A stretch of 28,287 nt of DNA from Acidobacteriota bacterium (GTDB lineage Bacteria > Acidobacteriota > Terriglobia > Bryobacterales > Bryobacteraceae): NCBI GenBank assembly GCA_023436715.1, contig JAEZIJ010000171.1, positions 1-28,287 of the forward strand, read 5' to 3'. The notes under the pieces were generated by a model, which was not told the origin of the DNA, made no database searches, and saw only the letters and a list, made by a program, of their open reading frames with translations. How positions within the stretch are numbered: position 1 is the first letter of the stretch; each line of letters opens with the position of its first letter. Positions 8,448-15,828 of this stretch are shown piece by piece. The translations under genes were made by a program, and so were the position numbers.

Positions 8448-9256
8448 TATCCTCCAGCCTCTCTCACCGTAGCGAGAACCCTTCGCACCGGGAGCCTTTC
8501 CATCGCGTCCCCCGGCCGCTCCGTCGCGACCACACGCACGCGCTCGCCGCGCGGAGCCCACACAACCGGATCCGTGGGGCCGAACAGCGCCACCACCGGC
8601 GCGCCCGCCGCCGCTGCCAGATGCGTGATGCCCGAATCGTTCCCGATGTACAGCCGCGCGCCCGAAAGCCAGCACGCAAGCTCGTACAGATCGTCGAACC
8701 GCACGGCGTCGTCGAGAGCCTCTTCCGGCCCCGCGCACCACCGCACGAGCCCGCCAATCTCGCACGCCAACTCACGAAACCTAGCGAGCGGCCAGTTCTT
8801 CCGCGCACTGCCTGAAAACGGGTGAATCGCAACGTACTCGCCCGCCTCGGCGCTGCACGCAATCCGAGGAATCGCGGTTCCCTCCCCGCCCAACTGCCGC
8901 AAATAGAAATCCGCCGCGTGTACTCCCGCGCCCTCATCCGGCATCGCCTGCAGGAACGCGAACGGCAAACCCGCCACCGCCGCGCGGAATTCCGGCCGGT
9001 TCGTGCCGTACCAGGAAACAATAGAATCGAACGCAGCAAGCGATTCGAGCAGCACCGCGGGAGGCTCCACGCCGGGAATTCCCAACAGGTCAAGCCCTGT
9101 CCCGGCGATCGCCCGCACGCGGTCCCCGAACCGGATCAGTGGGACATTCCGCTTCGCGACCCAAACCTCGGTGTACTCCGCCCTCAGCCGCTCCATAGCC
9201 GGGAGCGCAAGGATGCAATCCCCGGTCGCGCCCGGGCGGATGATGAGTCTGCGCAA
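8447..9256 (-). CDS. Glycosyltransferase family 9 (heptosyltransferase-like)
   Basis: The 269-residue product is short for the family (typically about 330-350). The N-terminus LIIRPGATGDCILALPA is the standard GT9 acceptor-site start. The donor-binding half shows HPFSGSARKNWPLARF and then YIGNDSGITHLAAAAGAPVVALFGPTDPVVWAPRG, both classic. Relatives add ADP-heptose or similar sugars to lipopolysaccharide core at the cytoplasmic face. The start is TTG 9256, six bases after the DsbD-like stop, with no visible ribosome site; translation is likely coupled. Its stop overlaps the start of the membrane glycosyltransferase, so both should act in the same glycan pathway. Confidence 0.9.
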   Translation of the reverse strand: MRRLIIRPGATGDCILALPAMERLRAEYTEVWVAKRNVPLIRFGDRVRAIAGTGLDLLGIPGVEPPAVLLESLAAFDSIVSWYGTNRPEFRAAVAGLPFAFLQAMPDEGAGVHAADFYLRQLGGEGTAIPRIACSAEAGEYVAIHPFSGSARKNWPLARFRELACEIGGLVRWCAGPEEALDDAVRFDDLYELACWLSGARLYIGNDSGITHLAAAAGAPVVALFGPTDPVVWAPRGERVRVVATERPGDAMERLPVRRVLATVREAGG

Positions 9257-9262
9257 GGGAGA

Positions 9263-9739
9263 TTATTGAATTTCGTAGGGCAGGCGGATCTCAATTGTCG
9301 CCGGCCGGTAGCAGGTGTTGTTCGAGCACGCCTGATACCGCAGCTTGCCCACGAGCACGCCCGGCCCCGGCGCGGCCTTCGGATCCACCTTGAATTTCGC
9401 CGCGATATGAAAATCGCCCGTGAACACCGAGAGCGGCTTCTCCGAGAATTCGTACTTCTGCATCTCCGCCTTCGGGAACATGATCGCATCGGCCGCGAGC
9501 GGTCCCGGCTCCCACTTCAGCCGCAGCGGAATCAGATAATCCTCCGCCGGCGTATCGCTGTTTACGTGATAGCCGTTCTGAACCCGGACCGCGAGCTTCG
9601 CTTCCGCCACGCCGCTGCGTTTTGCCGCGACCTTCCGCGGCGGGTCCACGCTCAGGAAATTACCTTGCCCGAGCAGCAAGCTCTGGCCGGCCAGAAGGCA
9701 TATCACTGCGAGTGCGCGTGGAACCACCGAGAATTTCAT
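9263..9739 (-). CDS. Secreted DsbD N-terminal (alpha) domain protein
   Basis: The 158-residue product has a signal peptide (MKFSVVPRALAVICLLAGQSLLLGQ). The rest looks like the immunoglobulin-like alpha domain of DsbD (FPKAEMQKYEFSEKPLSVFTGDF). A C-terminal pair C138/C143 in YQACSNNTCYRP corresponds to the DsbD-alpha cysteines that pass electrons to periplasmic thiol proteins. The transmembrane and C-terminal thioredoxin domains of DsbD are absent, so it must depend on another reductant; the TlpA-like protein encoded just upstream is the obvious candidate. The start is set at ATG 9739 to place the signal peptide at the N-terminus; ATG 9754 is also possible. It overlaps the 3' end of the TlpA-like gene by 80 bases in another frame. 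Confidence 0.85.
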   Translation of the reverse strand: MKFSVVPRALAVICLLAGQSLLLGQGNFLSVDPPRKVAAKRSGVAEAKLAVRVQNGYHVNSDTPAEDYLIPLRLKWEPGPLAADAIMFPKAEMQKYEFSEKPLSVFTGDFHIAAKFKVDPKAAPGPGVLVGKLRYQACSNNTCYRPATIEIRLPYEIQ

Positions 9740-10238
9740 TGATGTCTCTTTCATAGCTGCTCTTGCTGACCAGCCCGATGTGGACCGCCGCAATCCTGCC
9801 CTCCCGGTCGATCACGAACGTGGTCGGCAGCGAGTCCACGCCGCCATAGAGCTGCGCGATGGAGTCGCTGCCCAGCAGAACGCGGTAATTGATGCCGAGC
9901 CTCGAAACGAACGGTTTCACCGCCTTCCAGCCGTCCTCGTCCATCGAGATACCCACCACCGCGAATCCCTGGTCCTTGTGCTTGCGCTCGAACTCCACAA
10001 ACCACGGGATCTCCATCTTGCACGGCCCGCACCACGTCGCCCAGAAGTTCAGCAGCACTACTTTGCCGCGATAGTCCGAAAGCTGCACGGTCCTGCCGTC
10101 CGCGTCCTGGAGCGAAAAGTTAGGGGCGGGTTTGCGGTCCCGTTCTCCCTTTACACCGGACCGTTCTTCCCGGGGCGCGGATGTGCACGCCGCCAGCAGT
10201 ATCGCGACTGAAATGGGGACGATGATTTTCCGAAACAC
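9660..10238 (-). CDS. TlpA/ResA-like thioredoxin lipoprotein
   Basis: The 192-residue product begins with a lipoprotein signal (IIVPISVAILLAAC, lipidated Cys18). A thioredoxin fold of the TlpA/ResA/AhpC-TSA type follows, with NFWATWCGPCKME (redox pair C70/C73) and the cis-proline loop SLPTTFVID. Such proteins are membrane-anchored, face the periplasm, and reduce thiols of cytochrome c maturation proteins or other partners. GTG 10238 is the start because AGGAG lies six bases upstream; the ATG at 10280 lies upstream of the predicted transcription start. It is first in the four-gene minus-strand operon and divergent from the histidine kinase. The tail after DINEILGG (about 23 polar residues) overlaps the next gene. 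Confidence 0.9.
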   Translation of the reverse strand: MFRKIIVPISVAILLAACTSAPREERSGVKGERDRKPAPNFSLQDADGRTVQLSDYRGKVVLLNFWATWCGPCKMEIPWFVEFERKHKDQGFAVVGISMDEDGWKAVKPFVSRLGINYRVLLGSDSIAQLYGGVDSLPTTFVIDREGRIAAVHIGLVSKSSYERDINEILGGSTRTRSDMPSGRPELAARAR

Positions 10239-10279
10239 GATTTCTCCTGCACGCGACCATGCTGCGCAGCGTCTTTTCA

Positions 10280-10287
10280 ATTATATC
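10280..10287. promoter_or_regulatory. Divergent promoter core, octamer ATTATATC (reverse of GATATAAT)
   Basis: On the minus strand this gives a perfect TATAAT about 41 bases before the GTG of the TlpA-like gene. On the plus strand the same bases give TATATC, 17 bases before the histidine-kinase ATG at 10305. The two -10 boxes overlap, so the polymerases should compete. No strong -35 elements are visible. The octamer is the exact reverse complement of 2952-2959. Confidence 0.45.
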
Positions 10288-10304
10288 CGGCTTTCAGTTG
10301 TCCA

Positions 10305-11831
10305 ATGCTAGAATGGTCGAACTTGCTCCTGCGTCTGCTCTCCGCCGCAACCACCCACCTGCTCGAAGCCACTGATCCCGATACGCTCGTCAGCGGCGTT
10401 TTCGACATCGCGAAAGACTCGCTCGGCATCGACACCTGTTTCAGCTACATGCTGAACGAACAGGGGGACGCGCTCGAACTCGCCTCCTGCGCCGGCGTTC
10501 CGGACGGCATCGACCGCAGCATCCCCCGCGTCGAATTCGGCCAGGCAATCAGCGGCATCGAGGCGCAACTTCGCAGTTTCGGGATACGGGCGCACGCCTG
10601 CAATCCCCTGATGGCCCACCACCGCCTGCTTGGCACTCTCTCCTTTGCTTCGCGCACCCGGGACACTTTCGACGAGCACGAACTCGAGTTCTTCCGAACC
10701 ATTAGCCGTCTCGTCGAGCTGACCATCCAGCGCCTGCGCCTGCTCAACAGACTGCAGCGCCACGCCGGCCTCCTCGATCTCGCGCCCGACGCTATTCTTC
10801 CGCTCGGCCTCGACGGCACCATCCAATTCTGGAACCGCGGCGCGGAGCGAACATATGGCTGGACCGCCGCCGAGGCCGTCGGCAAGCAGTCGCACACCCT
10901 GCTCCAGACCAGGTTCCCGCTGCCCTTGTCGCAAGCGAATGCGCTGTTGCTGGAGCGCGGCACATGGGAAGGCGAACTCGTCCACACGTGCCGCGACGGC
11001 CGGCAGATTACCGTTTCCAGCCGCTGGGAACTCCAGACCGGCGCCTCCGGAGCGGCCCTCGGAATCCTCGATTCGAGCCGCGACATCACCGAGCGGAAAT
11101 GTTTTGAAGAGAAGCTCAGGCAGGCGGAGAAGCTGGAAAGCCTCGGCATTCTGGCGGGCGGCATCGCCCACGACTTCAATAACATCCTCGCCGGCATCCT
11201 CGGTAATGCCAGCCTCGTTCAGGAGAATCTGCCGGAGGGTAGTCCCGATCGCGAGTTCATCGGGAAAATCGTCTCCGCCGCCGAACGCGCCGCAGTCCGT
11301 ACGCGGCAACTCTTGGCGTACGCCGGCAAAGCCCGCTTCGAGACCCGGCCGGTGAACCTGTCCAACCTCGTCCGCGAAGCCGCCCCACTCGTCAAAGCAG
11401 CCATACCCAAGCACGTGGAGCTGCAATTTGAGCTGAGCCCGGACCTGCCTGAAGTCGAAGCGGACGCGGATCAGTTGCAGCAGGTTCTGATGAGCCTTGC
11501 GATCAATGGCGCGGAAGCGATAGGCAGCGACCCCGGCGCCGTGCGCATCAGCACCGCTGCGCACACCGTCAACGAAAACGGCACGCCACCTTACGAGATC
11601 TCGCCCGGTCGATACGTCCGGCTCGAAGTGCAAGACTCGGGCTGCGGCATGGACCAGGCTACGGTCGCGAAAATCTTCGACCCGTTCTTCACCACCAAAA
11701 AGCACGGCAGGGGACTCGGCCTGTCAGCCGTGCAAGGCATTGTACGCGGGCATAAAGGGGCGCTTGAAGTAGACAGCGTTCCCGGCAAGGGCACGACGTT
11801 CACACTGCTCTTCGCGGCCGCCGGTCACTAG
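10305..11831 (+). CDS. GAF-PAS sensor histidine kinase
   Basis: The 508-residue, apparently soluble product has no transmembrane segment. A GAF-like domain lies at about 20-145, and a PAS domain at about 155-270 (ILPLGLDGTIQFWNRGAERTYGWTAAEAVGK, ending LDSSRDITERK). A dimerisation/phosphoacceptor domain carries the H-box GGIAHDFNNILAGI (His289), and a HATPase domain shows N, G1 (DSGCGMD), F (DPFFTTK) and G2 (GRGLGLSAVQGIVRGHKG) boxes. It therefore belongs to the NtrB/HDFNN-type kinases. No receiver domain or partner response regulator is present in the window, so its target is unknown. ATG 10305 has no Shine-Dalgarno and lies about 11 bases after the predicted start of transcription. Confidence 0.93.
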   Translation: MLEWSNLLLRLLSAATTHLLEATDPDTLVSGVFDIAKDSLGIDTCFSYMLNEQGDALELASCAGVPDGIDRSIPRVEFGQAISGIEAQLRSFGIRAHACNPLMAHHRLLGTLSFASRTRDTFDEHELEFFRTISRLVELTIQRLRLLNRLQRHAGLLDLAPDAILPLGLDGTIQFWNRGAERTYGWTAAEAVGKQSHTLLQTRFPLPLSQANALLLERGTWEGELVHTCRDGRQITVSSRWELQTGASGAALGILDSSRDITERKCFEEKLRQAEKLESLGILAGGIAHDFNNILAGILGNASLVQENLPEGSPDREFIGKIVSAAERAAVRTRQLLAYAGKARFETRPVNLSNLVREAAPLVKAAIPKHVELQFELSPDLPEVEADADQLQQVLMSLAINGAEAIGSDPGAVRISTAAHTVNENGTPPYEISPGRYVRLEVQDSGCGMDQATVAKIFDPFFTTKKHGRGLGLSAVQGIVRGHKGALEVDSVPGKGTTFTLLFAAAGH

Positions 11832-11873
11832 CAAACCGCCTGCCCACTCTCTACGTTCCACGTTCCGCGATCA

Positions 11874-11896
11874 TTTATATCGTGATACGATCTAAA
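11874..11896. promoter_or_regulatory. Palindromic operator over the MarR promoter
   Basis: TTTATATCGT-GAT-ACGATCTAAA has two ten-base arms matching at nine of ten positions around a three-base centre, a size and shape typical of MarR-family operators. It covers the likely -10 box (TACGAT, 11886-11891) and ends nine bases before the MarR ATG at 11906. Binding there would block transcription of marR and the following ClC gene, i.e. autorepression. Confidence 0.65.
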
Positions 11897-11905
11897 CAGC
11901 ATTAC

Positions 11906-12310
11906 ATGGGTGCCGCCGCAATCGACTACCGTGCACTCGCTGAATTCCGCTATCAACTGCGGCGCTTTCTGCATTTCAGCGAGGAGGCCTCCCGCGCCGC
12001 CGGCATCGAGCCCCGCCAGCACCAGTTGCTGCTCGCCCTGAAGGGCCTTCCCTCAGGGGAGAAACCCACGGTCAGCGAACTCGCCGAACGGCTGCAGATC
12101 AAACATCACAGCGCCGTCGAACTGATTGACCGCCTGGCTGAGCGCGGCTTCGCGCACAGGCATAGGGACGATACCGACCGGCGCAAGGTGCTCATCGAGA
12201 TCACGCCCGCGGGCGAGCGGGTGCTTCGGAACTTATCCGTGCAGCACCGCGCGGAGTTACAGACCGCGGGACCGGCGCTTCTGGCGGCGCTCGAATCGTT
12301 GCTCAAGTAG
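11906..12310 (+). CDS. MarR-family transcriptional regulator
   Basis: The 134-residue product has the MarR winged-helix layout: an N-terminal dimerisation helix, helix-turn-helix PTVSELAERLQIKHHSAVELIDRLAERGF, wing RDDTDRRKVLIEITPAG, and a C-terminal helix. A GTG at 11882 would extend the frame by eight residues but lies inside the operator palindrome, so ATG 11906 is preferred; there is no Shine-Dalgarno. It is followed after 20 bases by the ClC gene, and both are probably one transcript. The ligand is unknown. MarR proteins typically respond to phenolics, oxidants or metals, and pairing with a chloride/anion transporter suggests an ion or acid signal, which is an inference only. Confidence 0.9.
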   Translation: MGAAAIDYRALAEFRYQLRRFLHFSEEASRAAGIEPRQHQLLLALKGLPSGEKPTVSELAERLQIKHHSAVELIDRLAERGFAHRHRDDTDRRKVLIEITPAGERVLRNLSVQHRAELQTAGPALLAALESLLK

Positions 12311-12330
12311 TTCAAGGGCAGAGGGGAAAC

Positions 12331-14115
12331 ATGAAGCTGGGCGACTTTTCTACCACTCCACGAGTACTCCCGATCACGCTGCTTGCGATCGTCATCGGCG
12401 GGTTGAGCGCGTTCGTTGCGCTCGCTCTGCTGTGGCTCATCGGCCTGTTCACGAACCTGTTCTTCTTCCAGCGCTGGAGCACCGCGCTGATCGCGCCCGC
12501 CGGGAATCACCTCGGGCCGCTGGTGATTCTCGTGCCGGTATCAGGCGCCGTAGTGATCGGCTTCATGGCCCGGTACGGCTCAGAGCGCATCCGGGGCCAT
12601 GGCATCCCCGAGGCCATCGAATCGATTCTGATCGGCGGCAGTCGCATCCAGCCGCGCGTCGCATTCCTGAAGCCGATCTCTTCCGCGCTTTCCATCGGAA
12701 CCGGCGGGCCGTTCGGAGCCGAGGGCCCCATCATCATGACGGGCGGCGCGTTCGGCTCGATGGTTGCCCAGTTCTTTCGCCTGACCGCCGCGGAGCGGAA
12801 AACGCTTCTCGTGGCCGGCGCTACGGGCGGTATGGCCGCGACCTTCGCCGCTCCCGTCGCCTCGACGCTGCTCGGCGTCGAACTTCTGCTCTTCGAATGG
12901 AAGCCGCGCAGCCTGATCCCGGTGGCCATGGCGAGCGCGACAGCCGCACTGCTGCGCCCGTACATCATCGGCCCCGGCCCGATGTTCCCGATGGCCGCCC
13001 AGGCCGCAGCGATCGGGCCCGTCGTTCTCCTCGGCTGCGCCTTGGCCGGCCTGCTTGCCGGCGCGCTCTCCTCGGTCGTGACGATGGCCGTCTATGCCGT
13101 CGAGGACGCCTTCCGGTTGCTGCCGCTCCACTGGATGTGGTGGCCCGCGATCGGCGGCGTTGTTGTCGGCCTCGGCGGCCTTGTGTTTCCCCAGGCCCTC
13201 GGCGTCGGCTATGACGTGATCGCGGCGCTGCTGCGCGGCGACGTCGTCCACAACTTCATCATCGGCATCCTGGTTGTGAAGTCCATCATCTGGGCCGTCT
13301 CCCTCGGCTCGGGAACGTCCGGCGGCGTACTTGCGCCGCTGTTGATGATGGGCGGTGCGCTCGGCGGCCTCGAAGCCGGGTTCCTGCCCGTCCAGGCCGC
13401 GGGCTTCTGGCCGCTCGTCAGCATGAGCGCGGTCCTCGGAGGCACGATGCGGATCCCCTTAACCGCCGTGATCTTTTCCGTCGAATTGACGCACAACCTG
13501 GATATGATGCTCCCGCTGCTGGTGAGCACGGTGGTGGCCCACGGCTTTACGGTGCTCGCGATGCGCCGCTCGATTCTGACCGAAAAAGTCGCCCGGCGCG
13601 GCTACCACCTCACCTGCGAGTACGCCATTGATCCGCTCGAGGTGCTGTTCGTCCGCGAGGTCATGCGCACGAATCTGGTTGTGCTGCCGCCGGAAATCGA
13701 AGCGGCCAAGGGCGCGGCCGCGGCGCTGGCCGACGGCGCGGGCTGGCAGCGGGTCTATCCCGTGGCCGATGCCGGCCGCCGTTTGCTCGGCGTCCTCAAC
13801 CGCAGGGAACTGGAGAGGCTGGCCGGCGAACCCGGCTCCCGTCGCCTGGTCGAGGCAGCCCGACTGGCGCGGGCGGTTGCCTATCCAGACGAGCCGCTGA
13901 GCGTCGTGGTTTACCGCATGGCGAGCACCGGCGTGACCAGCTTGCCCGTCGTGGAACGTTCCGATGCTCACAAGCTGGCGGGAATGGTCGCGCTCGATGA
14001 TCTACTGAAGGCCCGCGCGCGCCACCTCGAAGAGGAGCGCCGCCGCGAACGCGCCCTGCACCTCCGCTTCCGCCGGCCTCGCCGGCAGCCCGGTCCGGTT
14101 TCTATCCTGCGTTGA
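12331..14115 (+). CDS. ClC-family chloride channel/antiporter with C-terminal CBS pair
   Basis: The product is 594 residues. The membrane domain (about 1-420) shows the ClC signatures: RGHGIPEA (about 88-95, counterpart of GSGIP), GPFGAEGPIIM with the gating glutamate E131, and GSGTSGGVLAPLLMMGGALGG (counterpart of GxFxP). Two CBS domains follow (about 435-565; VREVMRTNLVVLP... and ...SLPVVERSDAHKLAGMVALDDLL), probably binding nucleotides to tune activity. The selectivity-filter Ser is His here. At the position of the E. coli internal proton glutamate (E203) I read Leu185, following E184. The H+ coupling may therefore differ from the E. coli exchanger. Some bacterial ClC subfamilies have GHGxP, so this is not unique. 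A GAGGGGAAAC ribosome site precedes ATG 12331. Confidence 0.92.
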   Translation: MKLGDFSTTPRVLPITLLAIVIGGLSAFVALALLWLIGLFTNLFFFQRWSTALIAPAGNHLGPLVILVPVSGAVVIGFMARYGSERIRGHGIPEAIESILIGGSRIQPRVAFLKPISSALSIGTGGPFGAEGPIIMTGGAFGSMVAQFFRLTAAERKTLLVAGATGGMAATFAAPVASTLLGVELLLFEWKPRSLIPVAMASATAALLRPYIIGPGPMFPMAAQAAAIGPVVLLGCALAGLLAGALSSVVTMAVYAVEDAFRLLPLHWMWWPAIGGVVVGLGGLVFPQALGVGYDVIAALLRGDVVHNFIIGILVVKSIIWAVSLGSGTSGGVLAPLLMMGGALGGLEAGFLPVQAAGFWPLVSMSAVLGGTMRIPLTAVIFSVELTHNLDMMLPLLVSTVVAHGFTVLAMRRSILTEKVARRGYHLTCEYAIDPLEVLFVREVMRTNLVVLPPEIEAAKGAAAALADGAGWQRVYPVADAGRRLLGVLNRRELERLAGEPGSRRLVEAARLARAVAYPDEPLSVVVYRMASTGVTSLPVVERSDAHKLAGMVALDDLLKARARHLEEERRRERALHLRFRRPRRQPGPVSILR

Positions 14116-14124
14116 CCGCGGCGG

Positions 14125-14130
14125 CATAAT
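14125..14130 (+). promoter_or_regulatory. Possible -10 box (CATAAT)
   Basis: CATAAT ends 15 bases before the GTPase ATG at 14146, the same spacing as TATAAT before the flavoprotein gene. There is no clear -35 box and no Shine-Dalgarno. Weak evidence on its own. Confidence 0.25.
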
Positions 14131-14145
14131 AGTCCGCAGGCGCCT

Positions 14146-15087
14146 ATGCCTGCCAATCTCACGCCCGACTACCTGGCCGCCGAGCGCGAGTACAAGAGCG
14201 CCCAGTCCCAGGCGGAAAAAATCGCCGCGCTCGAACGCATGCTCGCCACGCTGCCCAAACACAAGGGCACGGAGAAGCTGCAAGCCGACCTCCGCCGCCG
14301 CCTCTCGCAGGCGCGCAAGGAATCGCAAAAGAAAGGCCCAGCGCACGCCGCGCCGTTCTACGCCGTGGAGAAGGAGGGCGCCGGCCAGGTCGTGCTCATC
14401 GGGCCGCCAAACTCCGGCAAATCGCAACTCGTCGCCGCGCTGACGCACGCCGAGCCCGAGGTCGCCGGCTATCCCTTCACAACCCGCTTCCCTACCCCGG
14501 GCATGATGCGGTTCGAGGACGTGCAGATACAGCTCGTGGACCTCCCGCCCATCTCGGCCGAATTCATGGAGCCCTGGACGCCCCAGGTGATCCGCAACGC
14601 CAATCTCGGTGTGCTCCTCGTGGATGTCAACGACGCCGCCGTCCTCGACCAGATCGAATTCATCGAGCGGATCATCGAGCGCAACCGCCTCGCCCGCCCG
14701 CCGCTCCTCGCGGGCAACAAGATCGACCTGCCCGGCGCGGAAGCGAACCTCGCCGCGCTTGAAGACCTGTACGGCCCCCGCTACCGCTACCTCGGCATCT
14801 CAGCCACGACCGGCCGCAATCTGAACGAATTCGCCCGAGCTGTTTTCGACGCGCTGGAGCTCGTCCGCGTCTACACGAAGATCCCCGGAAAGAAGGCCGA
14901 CCTCAACGCGCCCTACATTCTCCACCGCGGCCAGACCGTGCAGGACGCCGCCCGCCAGGTCCACAAGGATTTCGCCGAACACCTCAAATTCGCCCGCCTC
15001 TTCCGCCCCAACGGCAGCCGCGACGGCCTGATGGTCGAGCGCACGCACGTCGTCGAGGATCGCGATATCCTCGAATTTCATATCTAG
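14146..15087 (+). CDS. Obg/DRG-like GTPase with TGS domain
   Basis: The product is 313 residues. A charged helical N-terminus (about 1-75) rich in Lys/Arg/Glu precedes the G domain. G1 is GPPNSGKS (86-93), switch I is followed by YPFTTRFPTPGMM, G3 is DLPP (from D132) instead of the usual DxPG, G4 is NKID (about 191) and G5 is near ISATTG. The last about 65 residues are a TGS domain (APYILHRGQTVQDAARQVHKDF...EDRDILEFHI), which in DRG and Rel proteins mediates ribosome/RNA contacts. It is likely a cytoplasmic ribosome-associated GTPase. The GNAT remnant begins 13 bases downstream. Confidence 0.88.
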   Translation: MPANLTPDYLAAEREYKSAQSQAEKIAALERMLATLPKHKGTEKLQADLRRRLSQARKESQKKGPAHAAPFYAVEKEGAGQVVLIGPPNSGKSQLVAALTHAEPEVAGYPFTTRFPTPGMMRFEDVQIQLVDLPPISAEFMEPWTPQVIRNANLGVLLVDVNDAAVLDQIEFIERIIERNRLARPPLLAGNKIDLPGAEANLAALEDLYGPRYRYLGISATTGRNLNEFARAVFDALELVRVYTKIPGKKADLNAPYILHRGQTVQDAARQVHKDFAEHLKFARLFRPNGSRDGLMVERTHVVEDRDILEFHI

Positions 15088-15100
15088 ATTTCGTTTGATC

Positions 15101-15217
15101 ATGACCGACAAGAGTATCTCCATCCGTCCACTCACCTGCGAGGAAGCTCAGGAGTGAATTTCCGCTCTCTGCGACGTCCTGATCGATTGTGTAGAAGGCG
15201 GCGCCTCTGTTAGTTTC
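15101..15217 (+). pseudogene. N-terminal part of the GNAT gene, cut by an in-frame TGA
   Basis: ATG 15101 opens MTDKSISIRPLTCEEAQE, a typical GNAT first strand and helix, then meets TGA at 15155-15157. The same frame continues ISALCDVLIDCVEGGASVSF directly into the ATG at 15218. The continuation is plainly coding sequence of the same protein, so one codon (for example TGG) has become a stop. I see no sign of a selenocysteine system. Confidence 0.7.
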
Positions 15218-15637
15218 ATGTTGCCCCTCTCACGCGAGAAAGCCCAGACGTTTTGGCGCAGTGTTGCAGAAGGCGTCGCAGCCGGCGATCGTGCGCTGCT
15301 GGTTGCCGAGGACCGCACAACAGGCGGCGTAGTCGGGACCGTGCAAGTCGTACTCGGGCAACCTGAGAATCAGCCGCATCGCGCAGACCTCGTCAAGATG
15401 CTGGTGCATCGTTGTGCCCGAAGGCGAGGCATAGGCGCCATGCTCATGCGCGCCGCCGAGGACATGGCGCGCGCCGCCGGCAAAACTCTCATCGTACTCG
15501 ACACTGCAGGCGGCAGCGACGCGGAGCGCCTGTACGAACGCTTGGGATGGACCAGGCTGGGCGTGATCCCCGGATACGCCTTGTGGCCCGACGGCCGGCT
15601 CTGTTCAACAACCTTCTTCTACAAGCCGCTCATCTGA
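15218..15637 (+). CDS. GNAT-family N-acetyltransferase (N-terminally truncated frame)
   Basis: The open frame encodes 139 residues covering most of a GNAT fold. These include the acetyl-CoA motif A (VHRCARRRGIGAMLMRAAEDMARAAG, with the R-x-x-G-x-G/A pyrophosphate loop RRGIGA) and motif B with LYERLGWTRLGVIPGYALWPDG. The true gene probably starts at 15101. Without the first 39 residues, strand beta-1 and helix alpha-1 are lost, and the ATG at 15218 has no ribosome site, so I doubt that an active enzyme is made unless the TGA is read through or is a base error. Relatives acetylate small amines or antibiotics; the substrate is unknown. It lies behind the GTPase gene. About 190 bases with nothing recognisable follow it. 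Confidence 0.75.
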   Translation: MLPLSREKAQTFWRSVAEGVAAGDRALLVAEDRTTGGVVGTVQVVLGQPENQPHRADLVKMLVHRCARRRGIGAMLMRAAEDMARAAGKTLIVLDTAGGSDAERLYERLGWTRLGVIPGYALWPDGRLCSTTFFYKPLI

Positions 15638-15828
15638 GATCGCAGGAGCGTACCGGCGAGACGGAATCGAGCGCACTGCGCTCGTCACGAGGCCACCAGG
15701 ATACCGAGCGCCACGCAGTTTCCGAAATCGGCGCGCTGAATTCTCCCAACTTCCCGATTGCCGACAATCTGCTCGGGGCCGAACTGGCTCAAACGATAGG
15801 GCGTCATACGGCCAACAAGCGAGGTGCG

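Noticed and set aside
8448..8765. N-terminal extension of the GT-C gene to 8765
   Set aside because: The extra residues are Arg/Gly-rich, overlap the GT9 gene in another frame and precede a clear ribosome site at ATG 8447.
10308..11705. 465-codon minus-strand frame opposite the histidine kinase
   Set aside because: It is antisense to intact kinase boxes and has no domain or ribosome site of its own.
15155..15157. TGA in the GNAT gene as selenocysteine
   Set aside because: GNAT enzymes have no catalytic Cys/Sec at this place in the first helix, and I saw no convincing stem-loop; a nonsense change is simpler.
15685..15807. 40-codon minus-strand frame starting MTPYRLSQFGPEQ
   Set aside because: It has no ribosome site and no family I can support, and is too short to separate from chance; it might be a scrap of a lost gene.
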